Below are positions 55,101 through 61,800 of a stretch of 64,000 nucleotides of DNA, piece by piece (positions within the stretch are counted from its first letter, which is position 1; the number at the start of each line of letters is the position of its first letter). The notes beneath the pieces are model-generated. The model was given only the letters and a program-made list of their open reading frames with translations, was not told where the DNA came from and did not search any database. This stretch comes from Melanocharis versteri (taxonomy: Eukaryota; Chordata; Aves; Passeriformes; Melanocharitidae), in the NCBI GenBank assembly GCA_013397845.1, contig VZTG01001873.1:674495-738494 (forward strand), written 5' to 3'. Position numbers and translations under genes: made by a program.

Positions 55101-58100
55101 ACTGAGTTTATAACTACTTACTTTCCTCTTAGTAACTATTTTACATAAAGGGCAGCTACAAATAGGACAGAGGTCCTCTTCTTCACAAGGTGGCAAAACA
55201 GACAAGACAAGAGGCAACAGGTACAAGTTGCACTGGGAGAGATTTAATATTGATATAAGGAAGTTTTTACAGTAAGAACAATCATTAACTGGAACAGCCT
55301 CCTTAGAGATGTGCAGGCTTTCAAGAAGAAAATGAGCTGAGTGCTGAATAATGTCATCTTGGGTCCCTTTGCATCCAAGTTTTGACCAGATGATCACTCC
55401 AGGTCATTTCCAAACAGGCCTTCCAGGCTCTGTGATTCTACATTAACATCAATAAATACTACCTCACAGATCTCTAGCTGATTAATTTGTACTCTTAAGA
55501 TAATACTTAATGCAATTCAATACCTTACATAATTGTATTTGTTATTCAACAGAAGTTCAAAGGAATATTTCATTCTTTACATAGGTAAATCCATTTACGG
55601 ATTACTTAGTTATTTAGTATGACTGAGCTACATTATGTTTCTGTATAAAAGTACTGTAAAAGTACTTAAAATGTTCTTTTAAGCATTCCTACAAACTAAA
55701 ATTACCTCAGAGATGCAGCAAAACTTTGTAAACAAATGAAAAGACCTGATTGTGAGATAGTGTATAAGCTATTTTTACAGTATGTTGACATCTTGAGGTC
55801 ATTGAGTATCTGAGTAGGCTAAAATATTCCCAAATGACAGCAGGAATATGTTCCCTTTTTGTCCTCTTTTAGTCTTTCATGTAATAAGAAAAATATATCA
55901 GTGAGCACACAGCTTTCTTAAAAGTAACAGCACATCCTTGTGAAAAAGCCTTTTACTTATATCTTCTTTATAAAAGAAGGGATGATTCAAAAAAATGGTT
56001 ACCAGGAAAAGCAAGTTTGACTAAATATAATTTCTGAGGGATGGTAGCATGTCTGAAGAATGACAGAGCGCCCCTGAAGTCTTGTTCAAAGAGAGAAGCA
56101 AATTAAGAGACTTTCACAATACAAGTCCATAAAAATTATTTACCTCTACAGGGGAAGAAACAAAGAAGGTGACTTTAAAGCTATGAAAAAGCTTTGAAAT
56201 AATCTCTTTAAGAGGGAGTCTTGGCATGGGAGAATGCAATGGCTCCATTAGAGATTCAAAAATATCAAGATTGTGAGAACTTCTGTTTGGCATTATTCCC
56301 AGAGCAGAAAGCCACACACAAATAAATTCCTTACCATAGGCTTTATCCCAACCAGGGGGATTCTTTTCTCTCACTAGGCTCTTTCCTTCAAATCTGGGTC
56401 TGACAAAATTCAAATGACTTCTTACTTTCATAAATGGTTTAAATTACATCATCAGTTTAAAACAAACAAAAGACTTTGGTTAAATTTATCTTCTGTCTGT
56501 CACTGTGATTAGCAAATTAGATAATTCCTACTGAAAGTTATTAGGAAAAACACATATACCTTTCCCTCTTTCTTTTAAACTTTTTCTTCTTTTCATTTGG
56601 CCGCATCTCTAATATGACTTTCAATACTAAAAACTACAATTTTATTTCTGTTGCCATGAGTTAAGGTGAAATACAGAAAGGAGAAGGGTTCAATATAAGT
56701 CAAAGGGAGAAGAAACACAGTGTTATAAATACAAACAAATTTCAGATGGCAGGAGCAGGACTAGCTCCTGAATGTGATTTTGACTTAATTTTTCATACCC
56801 TTTAAATTGTTTATATTTCAGCAGTAAGTATGCAGAAAACAAAATCATTTTCTCAGAAAATGCTGTCACAAAAGCAATGGAACAATTGCTGCATCTCCCT
56901 CTCTTCATCTCAGAATGAATACACAAAACAGCAAAAATTCTTTCTAAATAACAAATTTCGAGAATACAACAATGAACTAACTGTACACCAATGCCCTGGT
57001 TTTGTCTGGGATAGACTTAATTTTCTTTATACTAGTTGGTATGGTGCTGTTTTGAATTTGTGCTGAAAATTGTGGATAATATGAGTATGTTCTAGTTATT
57101 GCTGAAAGTGCTTAAAGTGTTTCCAGCTTCTCACACTGCTCAACCAGCAAGTAAACTGGAGGTGCATGAGGAGCTGGGAAGGGACACAGCCTGCACAGGT
57201 GACCCCAAATAACTGAAGAAACCAACCAAACAGAAAGGCTGGAACACCTGCCTACCAACAGGAAGTAGCAGAATAACTTGTTATTTTGCTTTGCTTGCAC
57301 CTGCAGCTTTTACTGTACCAATTAAGCTGTCTTTATCTCAATGCCTTAAGCTTTCTCACTTTTGACCTTCTGATTCCCTCCTCCATTCCATCTGGGTGGA
57401 GGAGTGAGGGGCTGTGTGCAGCCAGAGCTGCTGGCTGGGGTTAAACCACAAATACTGGCATTTTCACAAAATCTGAAAGTTGGTTGTAAGCCTAGCTCTC
57501 ACGGAAGTCATTAAAATAAACCTGGAACCCAAGGCTCAAGATGGTTCAGAATATTTGCCTCACCTATTTCCAGTACACAATTTTTCATATAAATTTATAT
57601 AGAACAAGATTTTTACATCAGTATTTCTTCAGAACACTGCTGCAAGTCCATTTACCATTTATTCTGATCATTTCTAAGGGCTCTATTAAAAAAACAAAAC
57701 TCGATAAAAAATACTGAACATAAGCAACTTGTTTTCACTTGCTAGGTCCTTTTCAGCTTATCTCCTCCTTTCATTTCATGATCAGTTGCAGAAAGCTGAT
57801 TCTTCCCTCAAGCTGGTCTAAAACTCAAACCCCTATCAAATATTAGCTTTTCAAATAAGAACTACTGTACTTTTCCTTTACAACTTTTTTCTTCAAATCT
57901 CTACAAAATCCTTGCTACAGTTCCTAAGCCACAACACAGAACACAACTGTTGCCTATCAAGACAACCATTAAAGTCTCATTCTTTTCTTTTGACAGTTTG
58001 CTATCCTTATGTATTTCTTTTCTCATTTTATATTGAATCATAGATGATCTCAAGCAGGGAGAGACCCATAAGGATCACTGAGTGCACCTCCCTGCTCCTT

Positions 58101-58891
58101 GCAGGACTACCTAAGATTAAATCATACGACTAAAGCATTGTACAGATGCATCCAGATCTCTGACAGGCTTAGTGCCATGATCACTTTCCTGTGAAGCTTG
58201 TTCCAGTGATCAACCACCCTCTCAGTGAAGAATGTTTAACTAATGTCCAGTCTGAATGTTACATCCAAGACGTTGGTGAGATGAGAAGTTTTTCCTAAAC
58301 TGTCTCCATTCTGTCTTGGAATTCACAATTTACTGTCACTTCCTCTTGTGTCAAAATTATTGGCTACACAATACCTTGAATAGCAAAACCAATGAAGGTA
58401 AAAATTGAACTTCTGATTTATTTTAGTTTCAAATACACAAAACAGATCACAGAACTAGCTCTCTGATGACGAGTTTCACGTTGATTTCCATGGGGCCAAC
58501 CTTGTAAGTAGTATTTCTAGACATCAATAATACATAACGACAATCTGCTAAAAAAGCAGTACAAAATCAGACGTTTCCAAAATAAAATGAAGATTATTTT
58601 CATAACAGTTAGAAATGGAAACTAAAGAGTAAGGTTTCTTCAGTTTATCACGTTACCTTCTTCCAGGATGGGTCTCAGCACAACAAATGGGATTTCTTGC
58701 AGTGGTTCCATGTGTTTGTGTCCAGCACTCATAATCTTTATCTGGGGCAAGCAGATGACAAGTGTGCCAGGCATACTGGCCTGCCCATGGTACCAGTTTC
58801 GCACAGTCCCAGGAATGTCACCTGACACTATAGTACTTGGAGAGGGCAGGCTGTCATTCGGAAGGAAGACACAGCAAGACTGCACTTCAAG
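3919..58891 (-). CDS. VPS13B: VPS13B, nine internal exons of a partial gene (overall span)
   Basis: Nine minus-strand segments bounded by AG acceptors and GT donors join into one open frame of 1,823 nt. Exon lengths are 235, 221, 213, 172, 115, 142, 409, 112 and 204 nt. The phases of the introns after each exon are 1, 0, 0, 1, 2, 0, 1, 2, 2, and each matches the start of the next exon. The translated order matches mammalian VPS13B as I remember it, with short conserved blocks such as PSPSTIVSGDIPGT, SGRVSLWMQW, CTDKLNRRTLLVRPISKQD and SRNLPLIY. VPS13-family proteins are rod-shaped lipid-transfer bridges with a hydrophobic groove. VPS13B acts at the Golgi, and its loss in humans causes Cohen syndrome (established knowledge). 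This segment belongs to the extended rod. The N- and C-terminal coding parts lie outside the window. Both gene identity and strand are secure; exact human residue numbering was not checked. Confidence 0.96.
6628..6733. repeat. Tandem duplication, two units of 53 bp
   Basis: The unit beginning ATACAGACATTTACATAAG is followed directly by a second copy beginning ATACAGGCATTTACATAAG. Both end in TATCAACAATTT. The copies differ at several positions, so the duplication is not very recent. Confidence 0.85.
21501..21597 (+). mobile_element. CR1 LINE 3' tail, fragment
   Basis: The stretch ending with GAACTAGAGAAGTCCCTTCC, then AACTGAAACGACTTCATGAT, resembles the 3' end of avian CR1 elements (a GACTAGATGATC-like block, CCCTTCCAAC, then a CATTCTATGATT-like terminus). 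Only about 100 bp is recognisable, 5'-truncated as is usual for CR1. It is antisense to VPS13B. Confidence 0.65.
22203..22222. repeat. Short TAA microsatellite
   Basis: About six consecutive AAT/TAA units. It is too short to be of more than marker interest. Confidence 0.8.
26177..26288 (-). CDS. VPS13B: VPS13B internal exon H
   Basis: This 112-nt exon is too short to stand out as an open frame but is clear by homology. It completes an alanine codon, then encodes 36 residues beginning NPSIKEDTLVLKIGSVSMAP and ending NPLSRAVLRKDIY, plus two bases (CA) of a split glutamine. The acceptor is CTCCTAACTACAG. The donor, ATCA|GTAAGT, has a perfect intron-side consensus. The mammalian counterpart reads KEDTMVLKIGSVAMAPQADN in the centre, so the alignment is unambiguous. 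Confidence 0.95.
26289..31724 (-). other. VPS13B intron, 5.4 kb
   Basis: This intron lies between the exon ending at 31725 and the one starting at 26288. It holds one old CR1-like piece (about 28400-28535) and otherwise AT-rich sequence in which I see no gene, RNA or clear repeat. Confidence 0.85.
28400..28535 (-). mobile_element. Ancient CR1-like fragment
   Basis: On the plus strand the order of blocks (CAGCACCCTCTCCA, TATCAATACC, then AATTGGACATGATATTCCAG) parallels the reverse complement of the CR1 ORF2 3' region, where a CTCTCC block is followed by TATCAATATC and CTGGACACAGTACTCCAG. The divergence is high, so this is a tentative old copy. Its sense strand is the same as VPS13B. Confidence 0.5.
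31725..32133 (-). CDS. VPS13B: VPS13B internal exon G (largest in window)
   Basis: This 409-nt exon encodes 136 residues plus the first base of a split alanine. It starts TTAKLLDGSHQQHGFLSLTY and ends RVFFPKNEEDHHIAE. The acceptor is TTGAAACAG and the donor GAAG|GTACAG. Conserved blocks include KAVTKNVRHKL, SPHFLHEILLSAQAFD and EKRKSPGQPMRTHALTSRN. The basic RKSPGQPMR stretch is likely surface-exposed. Beyond the donor the reading frame continues for a while by chance; I end the exon at 31725 because the downstream residues lose all similarity to VPS13B and the next true exon joins in phase. Confidence 0.96.
32134..33891 (-). other. VPS13B intron, 1.8 kb
   Basis: This is AT-rich sequence between the exons at 33892-34033 and 31725-32133. 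I see no repeat family or gene in it. Confidence 0.85.
33892..34033 (-). CDS. VPS13B: VPS13B internal exon F
   Basis: This 142-nt exon completes the split serine and encodes 47 residues (LGEDSWSLGQYGGVFLSC, then a very conserved TDKLNRRTLLVRPISKQD block, ending SGFFPS). The donor is TCT|GTAAGA. The acceptor is CCTCAAG rather than the usual CAG or TAG, although a long pyrimidine tract precedes it by about 25 nt. That weaker acceptor may make the exon open to alternative splicing. Human VPS13B is known to have alternative exons called 28 and 28b; I could not confirm whether this is that position. Confidence 0.95.
34034..36649 (-). other. VPS13B intron, 2.6 kb, carrying a CR1 insertion
   Basis: This intron contains the best-preserved CR1 copy of the window (34862-35478) and an exon-like 33-nt segment at 34165-34197. 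The remainder (35480-36649) shows nothing I can name. Confidence 0.85.
34862..35478 (-). mobile_element. CR1 LINE, 5'-truncated copy with part of ORF2
   Basis: On the plus strand it starts with ACAGAATCATAGAATATCCT, the reverse complement of a CR1 3' end. It continues through blocks typical of neoavian CR1 (CCAACTCCTGGCCCTGCACA, CATTCCCTCG, CTCTTCTCCAGGCTGAACAG). On the minus strand, bases 35467-35246 encode 73 codons of the ORF2 C-terminus, with the hallmark RPHLEYCVKFWA followed by LLESIQRRATKRVKGLE. This is the end of the reverse transcriptase protein. It lacks the RT core and endonuclease, so it is dead. It lies in the same orientation as VPS13B, about 0.8 kb downstream of exon F's acceptor side, and is the youngest-looking CR1 here. 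Confidence 0.95.
36650..36764 (-). CDS. VPS13B: VPS13B internal exon E
   Basis: This 115-nt exon opens with AA, which completes a GAA glutamate codon. It encodes 37 further residues (VCIVSELEDLSASVDMQD, then VYTKIKCKIESFNIDHYRN) and ends with two bases (AG) of a split serine. The acceptor is TGTTGCAG and the donor AACAG|GTAATT. The match to the mammalian sequence is almost exact, with conservative changes only. It joins in phase to the 33892-34033 exon; a short exon-like segment lying between them at 34165-34197 would also fit the frame (see findings). Confidence 0.95.
36765..37809 (-). other. VPS13B intron, 1.0 kb
   Basis: This short intron contains the local duplication with the ambiguous base at 37154-37323. 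Otherwise it is AT-rich with nothing recognisable. Confidence 0.85.
37154..37323. repeat. Local duplication of about 70 bp with an 18-nt insert and an N
   Basis: Copy 1 (37154-37224) and copy 2 (37234-37323) share ATGGATAATTCAACTATAT, CTCAAAGAAAA and TCTGTGTACAACACATATTT. Copy 2 carries an extra GATGCCACGCCGCGCTGT (37262-37279), GC-rich and with CpGs, unlike the surrounding AT-rich DNA. The only ambiguous base in the window (37225) sits exactly at the boundary between the copies. Either a real tandem duplication or a join of two haplotypes during assembly would explain this. Confidence 0.85.
37810..37981 (-). CDS. VPS13B: VPS13B internal exon D
   Basis: This 172-nt exon encodes 57 residues plus the first base of a split glutamate. 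The acceptor is TTTTGTAG and the donor ACAG|GTATTC. It starts GDSLQGGDDSPFSDSITLEQ, still part of the acidic and Ser/Thr-rich linker, then returns to ordered sequence (SGRVSLWMQWMLPKITVKFF). The match to mammalian VPS13B is close across the whole exon. It lies 1,045 nt upstream of the next exon, in the most compact part of the gene in this window. Confidence 0.96.
37982..45870 (-). other. VPS13B intron, 7.9 kb
   Basis: No repeat family or gene is recognised. Two somewhat GC-richer patches (about 42270-42590 and 45290-45560) stand out in composition but match nothing I can name; they may be old transposon remnants. Confidence 0.8.
45871..46083 (-). CDS. VPS13B: VPS13B internal exon C (linker-coding)
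   Basis: This 213-nt exon encodes exactly 71 residues and is phase 0 at both ends. The acceptor is TTTCCTTTAG. The donor is GAG|GTATTT, a modest site. The first third (VQLLYELAEITSKVWNKIQR) looks helical. The rest is rich in Ser, Thr and Pro (TAPAPPSSPVKSSVGT, then PPDTSTYSPSADIGTTTE) and is probably a flexible loop out of the rod. The stretch after KVWNKIQ differs from the mammalian sequence I remember more than any other part of the gene here, as expected for a disordered linker. Because it is symmetric in phase, skipping it would keep the frame. Confidence 0.95.
46084..49778 (-). other. VPS13B intron, 3.7 kb
   Basis: This is AT-rich intronic DNA with a single 19-bp micro-duplication at 47661-47696. 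I see no gene or repeat family. Confidence 0.85.
47661..47696. repeat. 19-bp tandem micro-duplication
   Basis: TCATAATCATTAAAGCT occurs twice in a row, with the second copy starting 19 bases after the first and no mismatch over 17 bases. This points to a recent replication-slippage event. Confidence 0.85.
49779..49999 (-). CDS. VPS13B: VPS13B internal exon B
   Basis: This 221-nt exon completes the split glycine and adds 73 residues (about 79-152 of the reconstructed segment). It opens with DAFPWTISLHHFSVYTLLG and closes with ESLEIKCSNPQ. The acceptor is AATCACTAG. The donor is CAG|GTTGGT, weaker than consensus at intron positions +3 and +4, but the phase-0 join to the next exon (VQLLYELAE) matches the mammalian protein. 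The fold is expected to be part of the repeating beta-sheet groove of the VPS13 rod (family knowledge); nothing in the sequence pinpoints individual lipid-facing residues. Confidence 0.95.
50825..51114. mobile_element. Avian endogenous retrovirus LTR, internally deleted
   Basis: The first part (TGTGGTGGGTTGACCCTGGC and the next 150 bases, including CTGGACTAGGAGAGAAAATA and AGACTCAACTTGGG) and the last part (GGAGCCAGTTGGAACTGGCT, AAGCTTCTGGAATGTTCTCA, CTACCAAAACCTTGCCACAT) correspond, in order, to the two ends of an LTR family common in neoavian genomes as I remember it. The long middle of that family is absent, so about 290 bp remains. It is non-coding. Orientation was not assigned because I am not sure which strand is sense for this family. 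Confidence 0.75.
53942..54160 (+). mobile_element. CR1 LINE 3' fragment
   Basis: The order of blocks is that of a CR1 3' untranslated end: TTTAGATTAGATATAAAGAA, GAAATTATTCACTACGAG, CTGCACAGAGAAGTTGTGGA, TGCCCCATCCCTGAAAATG, then TTGGAAATAGATGATCTTTA. About 220 bp is recognisable. It is antisense to VPS13B. Confidence 0.85.
55185..55441 (+). mobile_element. CR1 LINE 3' fragment, older
   Basis: GACAAGAGGCAACAGGTACA is followed by a GGAAGTTTTTACAGTAAGA block, CTGGAACAGCCTCCTTAGAG, and a terminus GACCAGATGATCACTCCAGG ending near CTGTGATTCTAC. All are diverged forms of CR1 3'-end blocks in the right order. A 161-codon minus-strand open frame across it is incidental. Confidence 0.8.
56992..57452 (+). 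mobile_element. Avian endogenous retrovirus solo LTR, diverged
   Basis: It starts TGCCCTGGTTTTGTCTGGGA with TAGACTTAATTTTC next, contains AGGAGCTGGGAAGGGACACA, an AATTAAGCTGTCTTTATCTC block, and CATCTGGGTGGAGGAGTGAG, and ends GGCTGGGGTTAAACCACAA. These are the successive landmarks of a well-known neoavian ERV LTR with conserved ends. No internal retroviral genes adjoin it and no target-site duplication is obvious. It lies antisense to VPS13B, the orientation in which intronic LTRs are usually tolerated. Confidence 0.85.
58035..58352 (-). mobile_element. CR1 LINE 3' fragment, older
   Basis: On the plus strand, GAATCATAGATGATCTCAAG, AGAGACCCATAAGGATCACT, TTGTTCCAGTGATCAACCAC and CTCAGTGAAGAATGTTTAAC are diverged forms of successive blocks in the reverse complement of a CR1 3' end. 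About 320 bp is left, 0.3 kb from the donor of the 58657-58891 exon and in the same orientation as VPS13B. Confidence 0.85.
58657..58891 (-). CDS. VPS13B: VPS13B internal exon A (first in window)
   Basis: This 235-nt exon encodes 78 residues plus one base of a split glycine codon. It begins with the residues LEVQSCCVF and ends with RPILEE. The acceptor follows a T-rich tract ending TTTTTTCAG; the donor is GAAG|GTAACG. The residues are nearly identical to the mammalian segment I recall, including PSPSTIVSGDIPGT and MEPLQEIPFV. The exon starts in phase 0. The preceding coding exon, expected to end with a segment like NAVKHLTLQ, was not found up to base 64000, so the upstream intron is longer than 5.1 kb. 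The segment is part of the long lipid-transfer rod; no catalytic residues are expected. Confidence 0.95.
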
Positions 58892-61800
58892 CTGAAAAAA
58901 CAAAGCCAAGAAAGATGCTCAGAAATAGGTTATCCTCCCCCTCACTGTGGAGTATTCATATTGGTATGAAATCTGAAGTTATTCATCCATCAGAGTTGAC
59001 TGAAAATAGTCTTAACTTTTAGTTGAATTAAGAGAAAAGATGACGCAAAATGCTGGAAAATTATATACGCTCGTAAATTATGATTATGGGAGGGGAGAAA
59101 GAAGAAGGATGTTTTTGCTGTGTAAATTCATCAGAAAGGTGTTGCCATGTAAAGTGAACATACATATATCTACATTTCAACAGCTTTTTACAAGTGCAAT
59201 TGAGTCAGAAAATGTTCTAAATGAGAAAGCTCTCCACTTTTTGCTGTTCATTAGCTTTTGTTAGCAATAGCTAAGTCTCTAGAACTAGCCAACATTTTAT
59301 ATGCTGTTACTTTCTATAAAGAACTGTTTCAGGGAGAATTCTGCCTTTACTTAATAAGCAACAGTAATGAGCACGTACAAAAATGTTAATCATTAGAAAA
59401 ACTATGAAAACCACAAACTTTAGAGAAAAACTGACTGACTTTTAAACAAATGGAGAGGTGTATACATAAACAAAGAGATAGTAATAAAGCTGACAAAGTT
59501 TATACAGCTTTTATCCACTTTTCAATGAAAATCAGAAGCAGCACATATGGTTCCTTATGAAATAGCATTTTTTGTTCTTTATTTTCAATGTTCTTACCCT
59601 GGAACATGTCTGACCATTTAGCCATCTTCTTAGGAGCTTCTAAAGAGGCTGAGCAAGCCCAAACCAAGAACTCAACTCATCACAACTTGTTAATTCAGAG
59701 GTGATGTAAGCTGTGGACTGTTAGTCTTCCTTGGCTCTTACAAATACCATTCTGGCACCTGGATATCAAAAGGCTCCAACAGCCTGCACACTTGAATGCT
59801 TTATTAAGCAAATACAAGCTATGATTCAGTTCATTTCTTCACATTGCTTGGAAAAGCCTAGCATATAAATTGTTGGACAAGATATTATTTGTAGCTGTGA
59901 TAAAAACATTTGTTTGCTGCAAACTTACGTAACACCCTTTCGATTTGACATCGTTGAAGACAGCATACCTTAGAAGCAATAACCAAGATTCGTACTTCAT
60001 ACTCTCCCCTGAAGGGTATTAGGCCTTCAAGACCACAATAGTGATTTGTAATAGAGCTGGAATTCCACAGCACCATAAGTACTTTGCCAGCCTAGTGAGT
60101 ACACAGATATTCATCTCTACCTCAGCATTTTTGTACCCTTTTGCTTAGACAAACTGACAAGAATTCACTGCAGAAAAATATAAGTAGAATTTTGCAAAAA
60201 TAAATACATTGGTTCATGAAGTCTGTGTTTGTTTCTGGATTTAGAACTGTTTGAGTTGTAAAATGAAGCTAATTACATCTTTGATAAGTAGTTTATTGAT
60301 CCAAGGTTGCAGAGTGTACTTTATTTATACTGGATGAAAAGCTAGGGTGTATTGTTACAGATGTAACAGATTTGGATTTTTTTTAATGGCAAATTAGTCT
60401 TTGTGTCAATTTGCAAAGACTTTTATAGTGACACATTAGATCGTTTTCTGCTCTACTAGTAATAGGTTGCAGGTCAAGCCATTGTGGGATAATGATAAAT
60501 AGATGACAAAAGAACTTATGATCAGTATAACTATTGTTTCATCCATGCATTTGCTGAGTAAACAGTTTATAAAAAATCACCCATTCTTCATACACAGACA
60601 CATACATATATACATATCTATGACGATTAACATCAAATGCTGCCTGGATATACAAACCATGTGGTAATAATAATCCAAAAATTCCACCAACTTGAAGAGA
60701 TACTATACTTCCTCACATTACCAGCAGCAGGATCTATAGGACATGTTTCACAAAGCATTCTCAAGAAGAGATCTCAATACTCTGTAGAGTTTTGCACTTC
60801 ATTTACAGTTCAGTGCAGCTTTGTACCGAAGAAAAGTTCCTCAGATCACATTTGGTTTATTTCATTTCGCTGTATCAAGAATACTGAAGTAGAATCACAA
60901 CAGTTTCACCTCTTTAAATTCCTGATGGAAATTCCTTTTTTACACAAGCAGCTCTTTGTTATTCATTTTCAAACAACTGAATGGGAGTTGGACCATGAAT
61001 TTTGGTGGACTTTAAATGATAGCATCAGGCCTCCATATGTGTGATGGATACACTCAGCCCCCTTAACCAGACCAGCAGTAGCTCAGTACAAGCTCCAAAT
61101 GAGGTAAAGGCCTGAGCTGTAGCTGGGTCAAGAACTCCTCCAGGAAACCCAGAAAGAGCAGAGTGACCCAACGAGCATCATGCCTGATCATGTGATTTAC
61201 ACTTGAATGTGTTTTTTCCAAGACTCAGTTATCAAGGAACAAAGAAAGCTGTGGGTTCAAGGAGTCTCTTGCACACCCTTCCCATTGCATGCAATTTGTC
61301 TAGAAGCCAATGGCAGCCGAAGTGAACTGCCTCTGAGCTCTCCCTGCCAGGCAGGACGGCTGCACAGCAGTGATCTCCCCTTGAGCTGGGATGCCTTCCA
61401 AGGCTGCTCTGAGAGGCAGACAGGCCTTTCTACTAAATACAGACCTCTGGGTGAGTTCAATTCAAGCTTTCTCTAAATTGCAACTGGACTGCACACCAGT
61501 GACTCTCCCCCTGAGCTGGGATGCCTCCCAGTGTTTGGGATTCCTTATCTGAGACTGAGTATTCCTTCTGTAACCCAAGGCAGAGATATCCCTTAATTGC
61601 AATAGATCCTCAGTAAGCTGCTGACAGCTTGCTAAATTAATACTAATGAAATCCATGTAGGTAATTCCTTTGGACAGACTGTTGTTGAAGTCTGAGACTA
61701 AGATTGGACCTAAAGTCCATCAGGAGTTTAGAAAGCAAGGGGGTCTACTCTGAACCTCATGACTCAATGGAAGGACTTCCTTACTCTTTGTATTTCTTCT

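Larger units (their letters stand above)
50000..58656 (-). other. VPS13B intron, 8.7 kb, the most repeat-rich
   Basis: This intron holds two LTR remnants (50825-51114 and 56992-57452) and three CR1 fragments (about 53942-54160, 55185-55441, 58035-58352). No coding exon of VPS13B is missing across it: the flanking exons join in phase through the split glycine codon. Confidence 0.85.

Noticed and set aside
54912..55397. 161-codon minus-strand open frame, the second longest in the window
   Set aside because: It overlaps the plus-strand CR1 tail at 55185-55441 on the opposite strand and resembles no VPS13B segment. I regard it as incidental.
60637..61044. 135-codon plus-strand open frame in the upstream intron
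   Set aside because: It shows no recognised domain, no splice context and no promoter. In AT-rich DNA of this length, by a rough estimate, one or two open frames of this size are expected by chance.
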